Part shown: in pieces, positions 54,915-64,000 of the stretch
Position numbering within the stretch: position 1 is the stretch's first letter
Layout: every line of letters starts with the position of its first letter
Assembly: GCF_902459705.1 (NCBI RefSeq)
Contig: NZ_CABPRU010000001.1
Span: 620,001 to 684,000 of the forward strand
Reading direction: 5' to 3'
Origin: Pandoraea terrigena
GTDB lineage: Bacteria > Pseudomonadota > Gammaproteobacteria > Burkholderiales > Burkholderiaceae
DNA length: 64,000 nt
Position numbers and translations under genes: made by a program
The notes under the pieces: model-generated
Seen by the model: the letters and a program-made list of their open reading frames with translations, nothing else
What the model was told of the DNA's origin: nothing
The model's database searches: none

Positions 54915-55361
54915 TCAGCGCGACGTCAGGAAGTCGCGCAGGACATCGAGGTGCGTGCGCGCATCTTCCTCGTCGAGTCGATGGGCCGCCGTGAGCAACG
55001 TCACCGGGCCTTCGGTCAATCGCGTGCGCAGGTCCGCGAGGGTGGCATTGTGCCCGGCGTCGAGTGCGACCAGTTCGTCGAGATAGCGTTGACGGAATTC
55101 ATCAAACTGCTCGGGGTGTTGGTGAAACCACTGGCGCAGCGGTGTGCTCGGGGTAGCGTCCTTGGCCCAGAAGTCGATTTGGGCCTTGACCTTGGCGAGA
55201 CCGCGCGGCCAAAGGCGATCGGCGAGCACGCGTTGGCCGTCGGTGGCGTCGGGGGCGTCGTAGACACGCTTGAAGCGAATCGCCATGCGTTTGGCGCTGT
55301 GCTTGTGCGCAGGGCTGGCGTTGGCCGGCGGGACGGCGTCAGGGGTTTTCGACGGCGGCAT
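54915..55361 (-). CDS. DUF488-family protein
   Basis: A 148-residue protein (123 if started at the in-frame ATG 55286) of the DUF488 family, with the hallmark FKRVYDAPDATDGQRVLADRLWPRGL and the C-terminal GPVTLLTAAHRLDEEDARTHLDVLRDFL. The family is widespread and uncharacterised. ATG 55361 has GAGG 9 nt upstream, while 55286 has none but sits closer to where homology begins. It lies 103 nt after phnW on the same strand; no link to phosphonates is known. Confidence 0.83.
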   Translation of the reverse strand: MPPSKTPDAVPPANASPAHKHSAKRMAIRFKRVYDAPDATDGQRVLADRLWPRGLAKVKAQIDFWAKDATPSTPLRQWFHQHPEQFDEFRQRYLDELVALDAGHNATLADLRTRLTEGPVTLLTAAHRLDEEDARTHLDVLRDFLTSR

Positions 55362-55464
55362 GGGGAACGACCTCGAAGTGTGAGCGCGCGAGCGCGCGAC
55401 ACTCGAGAGCTTACCGGAGGTGGACGATGCCGGCGAGCCCCGCCTTCGGCCGGCGACAACGCTG

Positions 55465-56598
55465 TCATGCGGGGTGCGTAAGCGGTGCGACTTGCCGAAT
55501 GCCGAGCGACGACAGCGACTGCTCGACCGCCGTGACGACGTTGCGCATTTCGTTGTCGTCGACCGCACCGATGCAGCCCACGCGGAACGTGTCGATCCGT
55601 GTGAGCTTGCCCGGATAGAGGATGTAGCCGCGCTCGCGCACTGCCGCGTAGAACGCGTTGAAGTCGTATTTGCTGTCGGCGGGCGCGTGGAACGTCACGA
55701 TGACCGGCGCCTGAATCTCCGGCGCGAGGAACGGCCGGAAGCCCAGGGAGGCCATTCCGTCGAGCAGCGTTCGGCAGTTCCTGCGGTAGCGTTCGCCGCG
55801 AATCGTCGGCCCTCCCTCCGCGAGGAACTGATCGACGGCCGCGCGCAGCGCGGCGACCACGTGTGTCGGCGGGGTGAAGCGCCATTGGGTGGTCTTCTGC
55901 ATGTACATGTACTGATCGTGCAGGTCCATCGCCAGCGAATGGCTGTTGCCGCCGCTCGCTTCGAGCACCGACCGCTTCGCGATCACGAACCCCATGCCCG
56001 GCACCCCTTCGAGGCATTTGCCGCTCGCGGCGACCAGCGCGTCGAACGGCATCGACCGCACGTCGATGTCCAGCGCGCCGAACGAACTCATCGCATCGAC
56101 GATGAGTCCGGTACCGTGTTTCTGGCACACGCGTGCGATCTCGGCAAGCGGGTTGAGCACCCCCGCACCGGTTTCCAGATGCACCTGCGCGACGTGGGTG
56201 ATCGACGGATCGCGCGTGAGCGCCTCGTCAATGGCGGCGGCGCTGGCCGCCTGATCGTCCGCGATGGGCAGGGCGACGGCGTCGCGCCCGAGATATCGGC
56301 AGATCGTGAGCAGGCGCTGGCAGTACGCGCCATTGTCCGGTACGAGAATGCGAGCGTCGCGGGGCGTCAGTGTGCCGATGGCCGCTTCGACCGAGAACGT
56401 GCCTGAGCCCTGCAGCGGCACGCAGACATGCGTGTCCCCGCCGTGCACGATGTCGACGAGATCGCGGCGCAGCGACGCGGTGATGCGGTTGAACTGGGCA
56501 TCCCACGAACCCCAGTCGCGCAGCATGGCCTGCCGGGTCGCCGGCGACGTGGTGAGCGGGCCGGGGGTGAGCAGAATCGGTTCCTGACCGAGAATCAT
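55465..56598 (-). CDS. phnW: 2-aminoethylphosphonate:pyruvate transaminase PhnW
   Basis: A 377-residue PLP enzyme that converts 2-aminoethylphosphonate and pyruvate to phosphonoacetaldehyde and alanine. It begins [29 protein letters not shown], has the substrate loop [12 protein letters not shown], and the PLP lysine is Lys194 in [11 protein letters not shown], the same number as in Salmonella PhnW. No phnX (phosphonatase) gene is in the window; the aldehyde would instead go to PhnY and PhnA, encoded divergently. The upstream region is AT-rich. Confidence 0.95.
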   Translation of the reverse strand: MILGQEPILLTPGPLTTSPATRQAMLRDWGSWDAQFNRITASLRRDLVDIVHGGDTHVCVPLQGSGTFSVEAAIGTLTPRDARILVPDNGAYCQRLLTICRYLGRDAVALPIADDQAASAAAIDEALTRDPSITHVAQVHLETGAGVLNPLAEIARVCQKHGTGLIVDAMSSFGALDIDVRSMPFDALVAASGKCLEGVPGMGFVIAKRSVLEASGGNSHSLAMDLHDQYMYMQKTTQWRFTPPTHVVAALRAAVDQFLAEGGPTIRGERYRRNCRTLLDGMASLGFRPFLAPEIQAPVIVTFHAPADSKYDFNAFYAAVRERGYILYPGKLTRIDTFRVGCIGAVDDNEMRNVVTAVEQSLSSLGIRQVAPLTHPA

Positions 56599-57129
56599 GA
56601 CCGCCTCCTATCAAGCGGGACAACAAGCGAGAGAAGTCACGACACCATCGACGTTCGCGGGGCGGCCGCCGCCACGCGTGCGTGTAACGCCGCATCACGT
56701 GCGGGATGCCGCGACCCAGCAGGCACACCAGCATCGACGTGAGCACGACCAGCGTGGTCTTGGCGAACGCGTGCGAAAGACGTCTTGGTGAAGTGATGTG
56801 TTGCATATTAGTGGCAATTTATGTCATTTTATTGAAGCTCATGGCGCATTGTCATCTTTTCGTAAAATACCCAGAATATTATGAAAATCATTGATTAAAA
56901 TGGATTTTTATTGCTACTCGTGCTGACGTTTTTCGACTGTTTTGCGAGATGGACGGGAAGCGTCGAATGCCGTTTGTTGACAATCTGTAAACCGATGTGC
57001 TTGAATGCCAACCAGCAAAAATAATCACGTGATGCCACAAATTGCAACGGCTCAATGCGGCCGCAAGGTGTGCTTTTGCGCAATGGCGTCAGGTGGTGGC
57101 GCCGGCGTTCAGAAAGAAGGAAGACAGGT
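56599..57129. other. AT-rich divergent regulatory region, phnW / phnR-phnA-phnY
   Basis: 531 bp without a credible gene. The stretch about 56810-56930 is conspicuously AT-rich compared with the rest of the window and should contain the phnW promoter and PhnR sites. Two TGTCAT half-sites (56822-56827 and 56850-56855) are 28 bp apart, not the Pho-box period. A TTGACA near 56979 might be a -35 for phnR, but I see no good -10. Confidence 0.55.
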
Positions 57130-59207
<2,078 letters not shown>

Positions 59208-59307
59208 TGCGGTACCGCAACGCCTTTGCCATGTGAGCCCGCGGCGCGCAACCCAGAACGTTTGCGTCGCCGGGCCGCGTCCTGTTGGATATGCTGTGGA
59301 GAACCCC

Positions 59308-60762
59308 ATGAGCGCGCCGCACAAGCTGCATCCCGATTTCCGCGCCGAAGCGCTTCGCATCGGCGGCGAGAAAGTGACCCGCGATCGGATCATCGAAATC
59401 GTCAGTCCCTACTCGGGCGAACTCGTCGGCACCGTGCCGAAGGCCTCGCTCGACGACGTGCGCCGCGCGTTCTCGATCGCGAAGCAGTATCGCTCGACGC
59501 TCACGCGCTTCGAGCGCGCCAACATCCTCGAGAAGGCCGCGGCGCTGCTGCGCGAGCGCACCGCCGAAGCCGCCGCGATCATCACGATGGAGTCGGGGCT
59601 GTGCAAGAAAGACGCCGTCTACGAGATCGGCCGCGTGGCCGACGTACTCGGTTTCGCCGCGGGCGAAGCGCTCAAGGACGACGGGCAAGCCTTCTCGTGC
59701 GACCTCACGCCCCATGGCAAGAAGCGCCGGGTGGTGACGCAGCGCGAGCCGCTGCTCGGGGCGATCTCGGCCATCACGCCGTTCAACCATCCCATGAACC
59801 AGGTGGCGCACAAGGTCGCGCCGTCGATTGCGACCAACAACCGCATGGTGCTCAAGCCGTCGGAGAAGGTGCCGCTCTCCGCCTACTACCTTGCCGATAC
59901 GCTTTACGAAGCGGGGCTGCCGCCGGAGATGCTGCAGGTCGTGACCGGTGACCCGATGGAGATTGCCGACGAGCTGATCACGAACGAGAACATCGACATG
60001 ATCACATTCACGGGCGGCGTGTCGATCGGCAAGTACATCGCATCGAAGGCGGGCTATCGTCGCATCGTGCTCGAACTCGGCGGTAACGATCCGTTGATCG
60101 TGATGGAGGACGCGGATCTCGATCGCGCCTCCGATCTGGCGGTGCAGGGCTCGTACAAGAACTCGGGCCAGCGTTGCACGGCCGTCAAGCGCATGCTCGT
60201 GCATCGCGATATCGCGGCGCAGTTCACCGACCTCGTCGTGGAAAAAACACGCGCATGGAAATATGGCGACCCGGCCGACGGCGCAAACGACATGGGCACC
60301 GTCATCGACGAGGCGGCGGCGCGTCTGTTCGAAGCGCGCGTGAACGAGGCGGTGTCGCAGGGCGCGCGCCTGCTCGTGGGCAACCGGCGCGAGGGGGCGC
60401 TGTATTCGCCGACCGTCATCGACCGTGTCGATCCGACGATGACCGTGGTGCGTGAAGAGACCTTCGGGCCAGTGTCGCCGATCCTGACGTTTAGCAGCAT
60501 CGACGAAGCCATCGCGATTTCCAACGGCACGGCATTCGGCCTGTCGTCGGGCGTGTGCACGAACCGCCTCGACTACGTGACGCGTTTCACCAACGAGTTG
60601 CACGTGGGGACGGTCAATGTCTGGGAGGTGCCGGGCTATCGCATCGAGCTGACGCCGTTTGGCGGCATCAAGGACTCCGGCCTCGGCTACAAGGAAGGTG
60701 TGCAGGAGGCGATGAAGAGCTTCACCAACACCAAAACCTTTACGCTGCCGTGGGGTGTCTGA
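59308..60762 (+). CDS. phnY: Phosphonoacetaldehyde dehydrogenase PhnY
   Basis: A 484-residue NAD-dependent aldehyde dehydrogenase oxidising phosphonoacetaldehyde to phosphonoacetate. Motifs are AISAITPFNHPMNQVAHKVAPSIATNN (cofactor entry), TFTGGVSIGKYIA, ELGGNDPLIVMEDADLD with the general-base Glu, and the nucleophile Cys in NSGQRCTAVKRM. ATG 59308 has GGAG 7 nt upstream. It lies 100 nt after phnA. With PhnW and PhnA it completes a hydrolytic 2-aminoethylphosphonate route. It is unrelated to the dioxygenase also called PhnY. Confidence 0.95.
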   Translation: MSAPHKLHPDFRAEALRIGGEKVTRDRIIEIVSPYSGELVGTVPKASLDDVRRAFSIAKQYRSTLTRFERANILEKAAALLRERTAEAAAIITMESGLCKKDAVYEIGRVADVLGFAAGEALKDDGQAFSCDLTPHGKKRRVVTQREPLLGAISAITPFNHPMNQVAHKVAPSIATNNRMVLKPSEKVPLSAYYLADTLYEAGLPPEMLQVVTGDPMEIADELITNENIDMITFTGGVSIGKYIASKAGYRRIVLELGGNDPLIVMEDADLDRASDLAVQGSYKNSGQRCTAVKRMLVHRDIAAQFTDLVVEKTRAWKYGDPADGANDMGTVIDEAAARLFEARVNEAVSQGARLLVGNRREGALYSPTVIDRVDPTMTVVREETFGPVSPILTFSSIDEAIAISNGTAFGLSSGVCTNRLDYVTRFTNELHVGTVNVWEVPGYRIELTPFGGIKDSGLGYKEGVQEAMKSFTNTKTFTLPWGV

Positions 60763-60891
60763 AGTTGTTCGGGCATGCAAGCGGTGGTCGCCCGATTGGT
60801 CGGCGGAGCGCGAAAAGCGGCGTTTTCCGGTGCCTCGACTCGGGCTGTTTCCCTTGCGCAACAAGGCTTCGCGGAATCAGGGAAAAAAATT

Positions 60892-60909
60892 GTGACAAAT
60901 TGATGACAC
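60892..60909 (-). promoter_or_regulatory. Pho-box-like site upstream of the Na+/phosphate cotransporter
   Basis: On the minus strand GTGTCAT-CAAT-TTGTCAC matches both half-sites of the PhoB consensus at 6 of 7, with the 11-bp period. It points away from the cotransporter gene, whose start is 192 bp downstream, so either PhoB works in this orientation or the site acts as a repressor or a divergent element. Confidence 0.6.
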
Positions 60910-60950
60910 GATTGTTGCGATGGTCATTTTGGTGTACGGTGTACCGATTG

Positions 60951-60986
60951 GGGATACGCATGACGCGTGAACTTCATGCGCATCCC
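60951..60986. repeat. 13-bp inverted repeat in the cotransporter leader
   Basis: GGGATACGCATGA, 10 nt, TCATGCGCATCCC: 12 of 13 positions pair. It would form a strong hairpin in the 5' leader 115 bp before the start codon, or a large operator dyad. No T-run follows. Confidence 0.7.
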
Positions 60987-61101
60987 GACGCCAGTGTTGG
61001 ACTGACGCGGGATGCCGGTTTGGCAAACCAGTGCGCGCGCGTCATGTGGGCGGCGCAGGGCGCTGCCCGTCCCGTCGACAATACGATCACGGAACACTGG
61101 C

Positions 61102-62919
61102 ATGCTGACACTGCTCAACCTTCTCTCCGGCGTAGCGATGCTGATCTGGGGTACGCACATCGTGCGCACCGGGGTCCTGCGCGTCTATGGTGCCGATCTG
61201 CGGCGCATCCTGTCGCACAGCATTTCGAATCGCTTTCTCGCGTTTGCGGCGGGCGTGCTCGTGACGGGGCTCGTGCAGAGCAGCAACGCGACGGCGCTCA
61301 TCGTCTCGTCGTTCGGCGCGCAGGGCCTGATTGCGCTCGCGCCTGCGCTGTCGATCATGCTGGGGGCGGATGTTGGCACGGCGCTCATGGCGCGAATCCT
61401 CACGTTCGATCTGCACTGGCTCTCGCCGTTGCTGATCTTCTTCGGCGTCATCTTCTTCCTGTCTCGCAAGCAGACGCGCGCAGGCCAGCTCGGCCGCGTG
61501 GCCATCGGGCTTGGGCTGATCGTGCTGGCGTTGCAACTGATCGTGAGCGCGACGACACCGATGACCGAGGCGGCGGGTGTCAAGGTGCTGTTCGGGTCGC
61601 TGACCGGCGACGTGATGCTCGACACGCTGATCGGTGCGCTGTTCGCCATGGTGTCGTATTCGAGTCTGGCGGCGGTGTTGTTGACGGCGACGCTGGCGTC
61701 GTCGGGCGTGATTTCGCTCAAGGTGGCCTTGTGCCTCGTGATCGGCGCGAACCTGGGCAGCGGCATGCTCGCGATGCTCACGTCGGCCGGGCAGAATGCG
61801 GCGGGCCGTCGCGTGGTCTTCGGCAGCCTTGTCTTCAAGTTGATCGGCTGCGTGGTTGTGCTGCCATTCGTCGACTATGCGCCGGCGCTGGTGAGCTGGC
61901 TCTCGGACGCGCCGGCACAGGCTGTCGTCAATTTCCACGTGCTCTACAACCTGGTGCGATGCGTGGTGTTTCTCGCATTCACCGAGCCGATGGCGCGCCT
62001 GTGCGTGCGTCTGCTCTCGGAGCGGCCGGAGGTGGACGGCGTGATGCGTCCCCGCCATCTGGACGAGAGCGCGCTGGAGATGCCATCGGTGGCGCTGTCC
62101 AACGCGACGCGCGAGACGCTGCGCATGGGCGACATCGTCGAGCAGATGCTCAACGGACTGCTGGAAGTCATTCGCAGCAACGACGTGGTGCGGGCGCGCG
62201 AGACGCGCCGGCTCGACGATGACGTCGACCATCTCTATACCGCGGTGAAGATGTACCTGACGCGCGTGTCGCGCGAGAACCTGAGCGAGCAGGACAGTCG
62301 CCGCTGGACGGACATCATCTCGCTCACGATCAATCTGGAACATGCGGGCGACATCATCGAGCGCATGGTGACGGAAGTCGAGGAGAAGAAGATCTCGCAC
62401 AAGTTGTCTTTTTCCGAAGCCGGGTTGCAGGAGATCTGCGACATGCACGCGCGGCTGGTGACGAACCTGCAACTGGGGCTGTCGGTGTTCCTGAACACGG
62501 ACCTCAAGAGCGCGCAGCGGCTCATGGCCGAGAAGGAGAGCTTCCGCGATCTGGAGCGCGCCTATTCGTACACGCACCTGAACCGTCTGGCGGGCCAGTC
62601 GGTGCAGAGTATCGAGACGAGTTCGCTGCACCTGGACATCATCAGCGATATGAAGCGATTGAACTCGCTGTTCTGCTCGACCGCGTATCCGGTGCTCGAC
62701 GACGCCGGCGCGCTGCGCAAGAGCCGCATGCGGGACAAGCCGAAGGACGGCAAGGACGCGAAGGATACAAGGGAAGCGAAGATGCCGAAGGAATCGAAGG
62801 CGTCGACGCTGTCGGTGCTGGCCAATGTCGCGACGGCCGCCGCCGCAAATGCTAGCGACGACAACGAGAGTTCACACGATGGCGCTGAGCCTGCCGGACA
62901 TCCGCACCCTGTTCGATAA
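61102..62919 (+). CDS. Na+/phosphate cotransporter family protein with PhoU-like domain
   Basis: A 605-residue NptA/PNaS-type protein. Two inverted Na/Pi repeats contain the paired QSS-type signatures LVTGLVQSSNATALIVSSF and the later VSYSSLAAVLL, plus GADVGTALMARI and GANLGSGMLAML. A cytoplasmic PhoU-like helical domain spans about 345-545, followed by a Lys/Asp-rich tail. Such proteins move phosphate, often outward. Its last 41 nt overlap the HD-oxygenase gene in another frame, so the two are probably co-expressed. The start ATG 61102 places the first helix at the N-terminus. Confidence 0.9.
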   Translation: MLTLLNLLSGVAMLIWGTHIVRTGVLRVYGADLRRILSHSISNRFLAFAAGVLVTGLVQSSNATALIVSSFGAQGLIALAPALSIMLGADVGTALMARILTFDLHWLSPLLIFFGVIFFLSRKQTRAGQLGRVAIGLGLIVLALQLIVSATTPMTEAAGVKVLFGSLTGDVMLDTLIGALFAMVSYSSLAAVLLTATLASSGVISLKVALCLVIGANLGSGMLAMLTSAGQNAAGRRVVFGSLVFKLIGCVVVLPFVDYAPALVSWLSDAPAQAVVNFHVLYNLVRCVVFLAFTEPMARLCVRLLSERPEVDGVMRPRHLDESALEMPSVALSNATRETLRMGDIVEQMLNGLLEVIRSNDVVRARETRRLDDDVDHLYTAVKMYLTRVSRENLSEQDSRRWTDIISLTINLEHAGDIIERMVTEVEEKKISHKLSFSEAGLQEICDMHARLVTNLQLGLSVFLNTDLKSAQRLMAEKESFRDLERAYSYTHLNRLAGQSVQSIETSSLHLDIISDMKRLNSLFCSTAYPVLDDAGALRKSRMRDKPKDGKDAKDTREAKMPKESKASTLSVLANVATAAAANASDDNESSHDGAEPAGHPHPVR

Positions 62920-63427
62920 ATTCGGTTCGCTTGCCTACAGCGGCGAGCCGGTCACGCAGTTGGAGCACGCGCTGCAAAGTGCTGCACTGGCCGAGCGCGA
63001 TGGCGCCGACGAGTCACTCGTTGCCGCCAGTTTCCTGCATGATCTCGGCCATCTGCTTAATCTCCAGGGCGAAACGCCTTCCGCGCGCGGCATCGACGAT
63101 CTGCACCAATACTTTGCCTTGCCTTTCCTGCGACCGTTGTTCAGCGATGCGGTGCTGGATCCGATTCGTCTGCATGTGGACGCCAAGCGCTGCCTGTGCG
63201 CCATCGATCCCGAATACGCCGGCAAACTCTCGGTCGATTCGGTGCGCAGTCTCGCGTTGCAGGGTGGGGTGTTCAGCGATGACGAGGCGAAGACGTTCCT
63301 GGCTCGTGAGCATGCCGAGGCTGCGCTGCGGCTGCGTCGTTGGGACGATCGAGCGAAGGTTGCCGGCATGCCGACGCCGTCGCTCGATCACTACATGAAG
63401 GTGCTGGAGCGGGTGATGTTTCAGTGA
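62879..63427 (+). CDS. PhnZ-like HD-domain phosphonate oxygenase
   Basis: A 182-residue HD-superfamily protein. The metal motif set is His30 (QLEHALQ), His54-Asp55 and His58 (FLHDLGH), plus a later His/Asp pair. Tyr20 and Glu23 (AYSGE) just before the first His match the substrate-gating Tyr and Glu of the diiron oxygenase PhnZ as I recall it. PhnZ-type enzymes cleave a 1-hydroxyphosphonate with O2 into a carboxylate and phosphate. No partner 2-oxoglutarate dioxygenase (PhnY*/TmpA type) is in the window. ATG 62879 is chosen by homology. The stop overlaps the convergent gene by 7 bp. Confidence 0.87.
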   Translation: MALSLPDIRTLFDKFGSLAYSGEPVTQLEHALQSAALAERDGADESLVAASFLHDLGHLLNLQGETPSARGIDDLHQYFALPFLRPLFSDAVLDPIRLHVDAKRCLCAIDPEYAGKLSVDSVRSLALQGGVFSDDEAKTFLAREHAEAALRLRRWDDRAKVAGMPTPSLDHYMKVLERVMFQ

Positions 63428-64000
63428 GGCAGGCGGGCGCGCCAGCCCGCAGGGACCAGTTTCAGGACTGCCGCGCGAGACGGGTGCCAGAAGGCCGACA
63501 GCAGCAGCAGGGCGCCGCCGACCACGATGGCGACAACCGCCAGCGCGCGCGTGTCCTCGGAGGTCACCAGCAGGTTGAGCATTGCCGTCATCACATACAA
63601 CAGCGATGACATCATCAGGGCGCGACGGTCGATCGCGAGCGATATTGCCGTGAGCAGCAGGAAGAATGCGATGGCCGCAACAGAATGGTCCGGCATGAGC
63701 GCCCAGAAGATCGGATGCGTGACCATGCAGGCGGCGAGCAGGTGGAGCCAGAAGGCGACGTCGGAGCGAACGGTGGTGCGCTGTGGGTCGCGGGCATCCC
63801 AGCGAAGGGCCCAGACGAAGATCGCGAGACCGGCGACGATGCTGACCACGCTCATGGCGCCGACGAGGTTGTGCCCGAGAATCACGACGAAAAGCCAGGT
63901 CAGGAAAACCGCACCACCGATGCCCATGGCGAGGGTGACCGGCACCCGAAAGCGTCGCCAGTACAACACCGTGCCGACACCGATGCCTGCATAGCTTGCG
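63421..64000 (-). CDS. Polytopic membrane protein of unknown function, 5' end outside window
   Basis: The reading frame is open from its stop at 63421 to the window edge (64000). The visible 192 codons hold about six hydrophobic helices (such as VPVTLAMGIGGAVFLTWLFVVILG and LAVVAIVVGGALLLLSAFW) separated by short charged loops. A GTG at 63969 could be a start, but the upstream codons (ASYAGIGVGTV) look like another helix, so the gene probably continues outside. I do not recognise the family. It converges with the HD-oxygenase gene, overlapping its stop by 7 bp. Confidence 0.75.
   Translation of the reverse strand, partial: ASYAGIGVGTVLYWRRFRVPVTLAMGIGGAVFLTWLFVVILGHNLVGAMSVVSIVAGLAIFVWALRWDARDPQRTTVRSDVAFWLHLLAACMVTHPIFWALMPDHSVAAIAFFLLLTAISLAIDRRALMMSSLLYVMTAMLNLLVTSEDTRALAVVAIVVGGALLLLSAFWHPSRAAVLKLVPAGWRARLPH

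Larger units (their letters stand above)
60763..61101. other. Intergenic region upstream of the Na+/phosphate cotransporter gene
   Basis: 339 bp with no credible gene. It contains a reverse-oriented Pho-box match (60892-60909), a direct GGTGTAC repeat near 60931, a 13-bp inverted repeat (60951-60986) and a small GGTTTG-G-CAAACC palindrome near 61016. This looks like a regulated leader. Confidence 0.6.

Noticed and set aside
56599-56806. Possible short exported peptide or permease remnant upstream of phnW on the minus strand
   Set aside because: A hydrophobic stretch follows an ATG near 56806, but the frame runs into phnW out of frame with no own stop or domain.
61087-62631. Minus-strand frame of about 514 codons opposite the Na+/phosphate cotransporter
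   Set aside because: Arg/His/Gln-rich shadow frame; the plus strand encodes clear membrane repeats.

Overview
The window is a G+C-rich bacterial chromosome segment with no insertion sequence, integrase, CRISPR array or rRNA. The gene order points to a betaproteobacterium of the Burkholderiales, in the Burkholderiaceae (Pandoraea, Burkholderia or Ralstonia group). The two diagnostic blocks are TPR protein-lolB-ispE-tRNA(Gln)-prs-rplY-pth and kdsD-kdsC-lptC-lptA-lptB-rpoN-hpf-ptsN-hprK-rapZ. I favour a Pandoraea-like organism, but the sequence alone does not settle the genus.

Positions 1-33400 are mostly housekeeping. They start with a truncated rpoH behind a perfect CIRCE element. Then come a TrpD2/YbiB homologue, maleylacetoacetate isomerase, a LysE/ArgO exporter, ftsY, an M16 peptidase pair (one subunit with the zinc motif, one without), a NodIJ-type ABC exporter, rsmD, coaD, a ferredoxin, pth, rplY, prs, tRNA-Gln, ispE, lolB, a large TPR protein, mutM, mutY and rapZ. 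A psiF-like gene is wedged between rapZ and hprK. The envelope and nitrogen-PTS block (ptsN, hpf, rpoN, lptBAC, kdsCD) follows, then a CPA2 antiporter, apt and an RhtB-type exporter.

Positions 33400-39600 are accessory. They hold a DeoR-family regulator and a small catabolic operon (MHS-family MFS transporter, amidase, RidA protein, FAD amine/amino-acid oxidoreductase), divergent from an XRE-cupin regulator across an inverted-repeat operator.

Positions 39600-63430 are dominated by phosphonate metabolism. The phnCDE importer sits behind a Pho box. A complete C-P lyase core, phnGHIJKLM, is transcribed on the minus strand. It is divergent from phnF, a DUF1045 protein with two H-x-T-L motifs (2H phosphoesterase signature), and phnN. 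No phnP is visible, so the DUF1045 protein is the obvious candidate for cyclic ribose-phosphate hydrolysis. After a NUDIX protein, purU, a DHA2-type MFS exporter and a DUF488 gene comes a second route: phnW, the regulator phnR, phnA and phnY. This route would take 2-aminoethylphosphonate through phosphonoacetaldehyde and phosphonoacetate to acetate plus phosphate. The block ends with a Na+/phosphate cotransporter whose 3' end overlaps a PhnZ-like HD-domain oxygenase gene. The window closes inside a membrane-protein gene.

The main points of interest are: the PhnP replacement hypothesis; the orphan PhnZ-like gene coupled to a phosphate transporter; three Pho-box-like sites and a PhnF-type operator; an in-frame hexanucleotide repeat in phnI; and the CIRCE element at rpoH, which joins the HrcA and sigma-32 heat-shock circuits.
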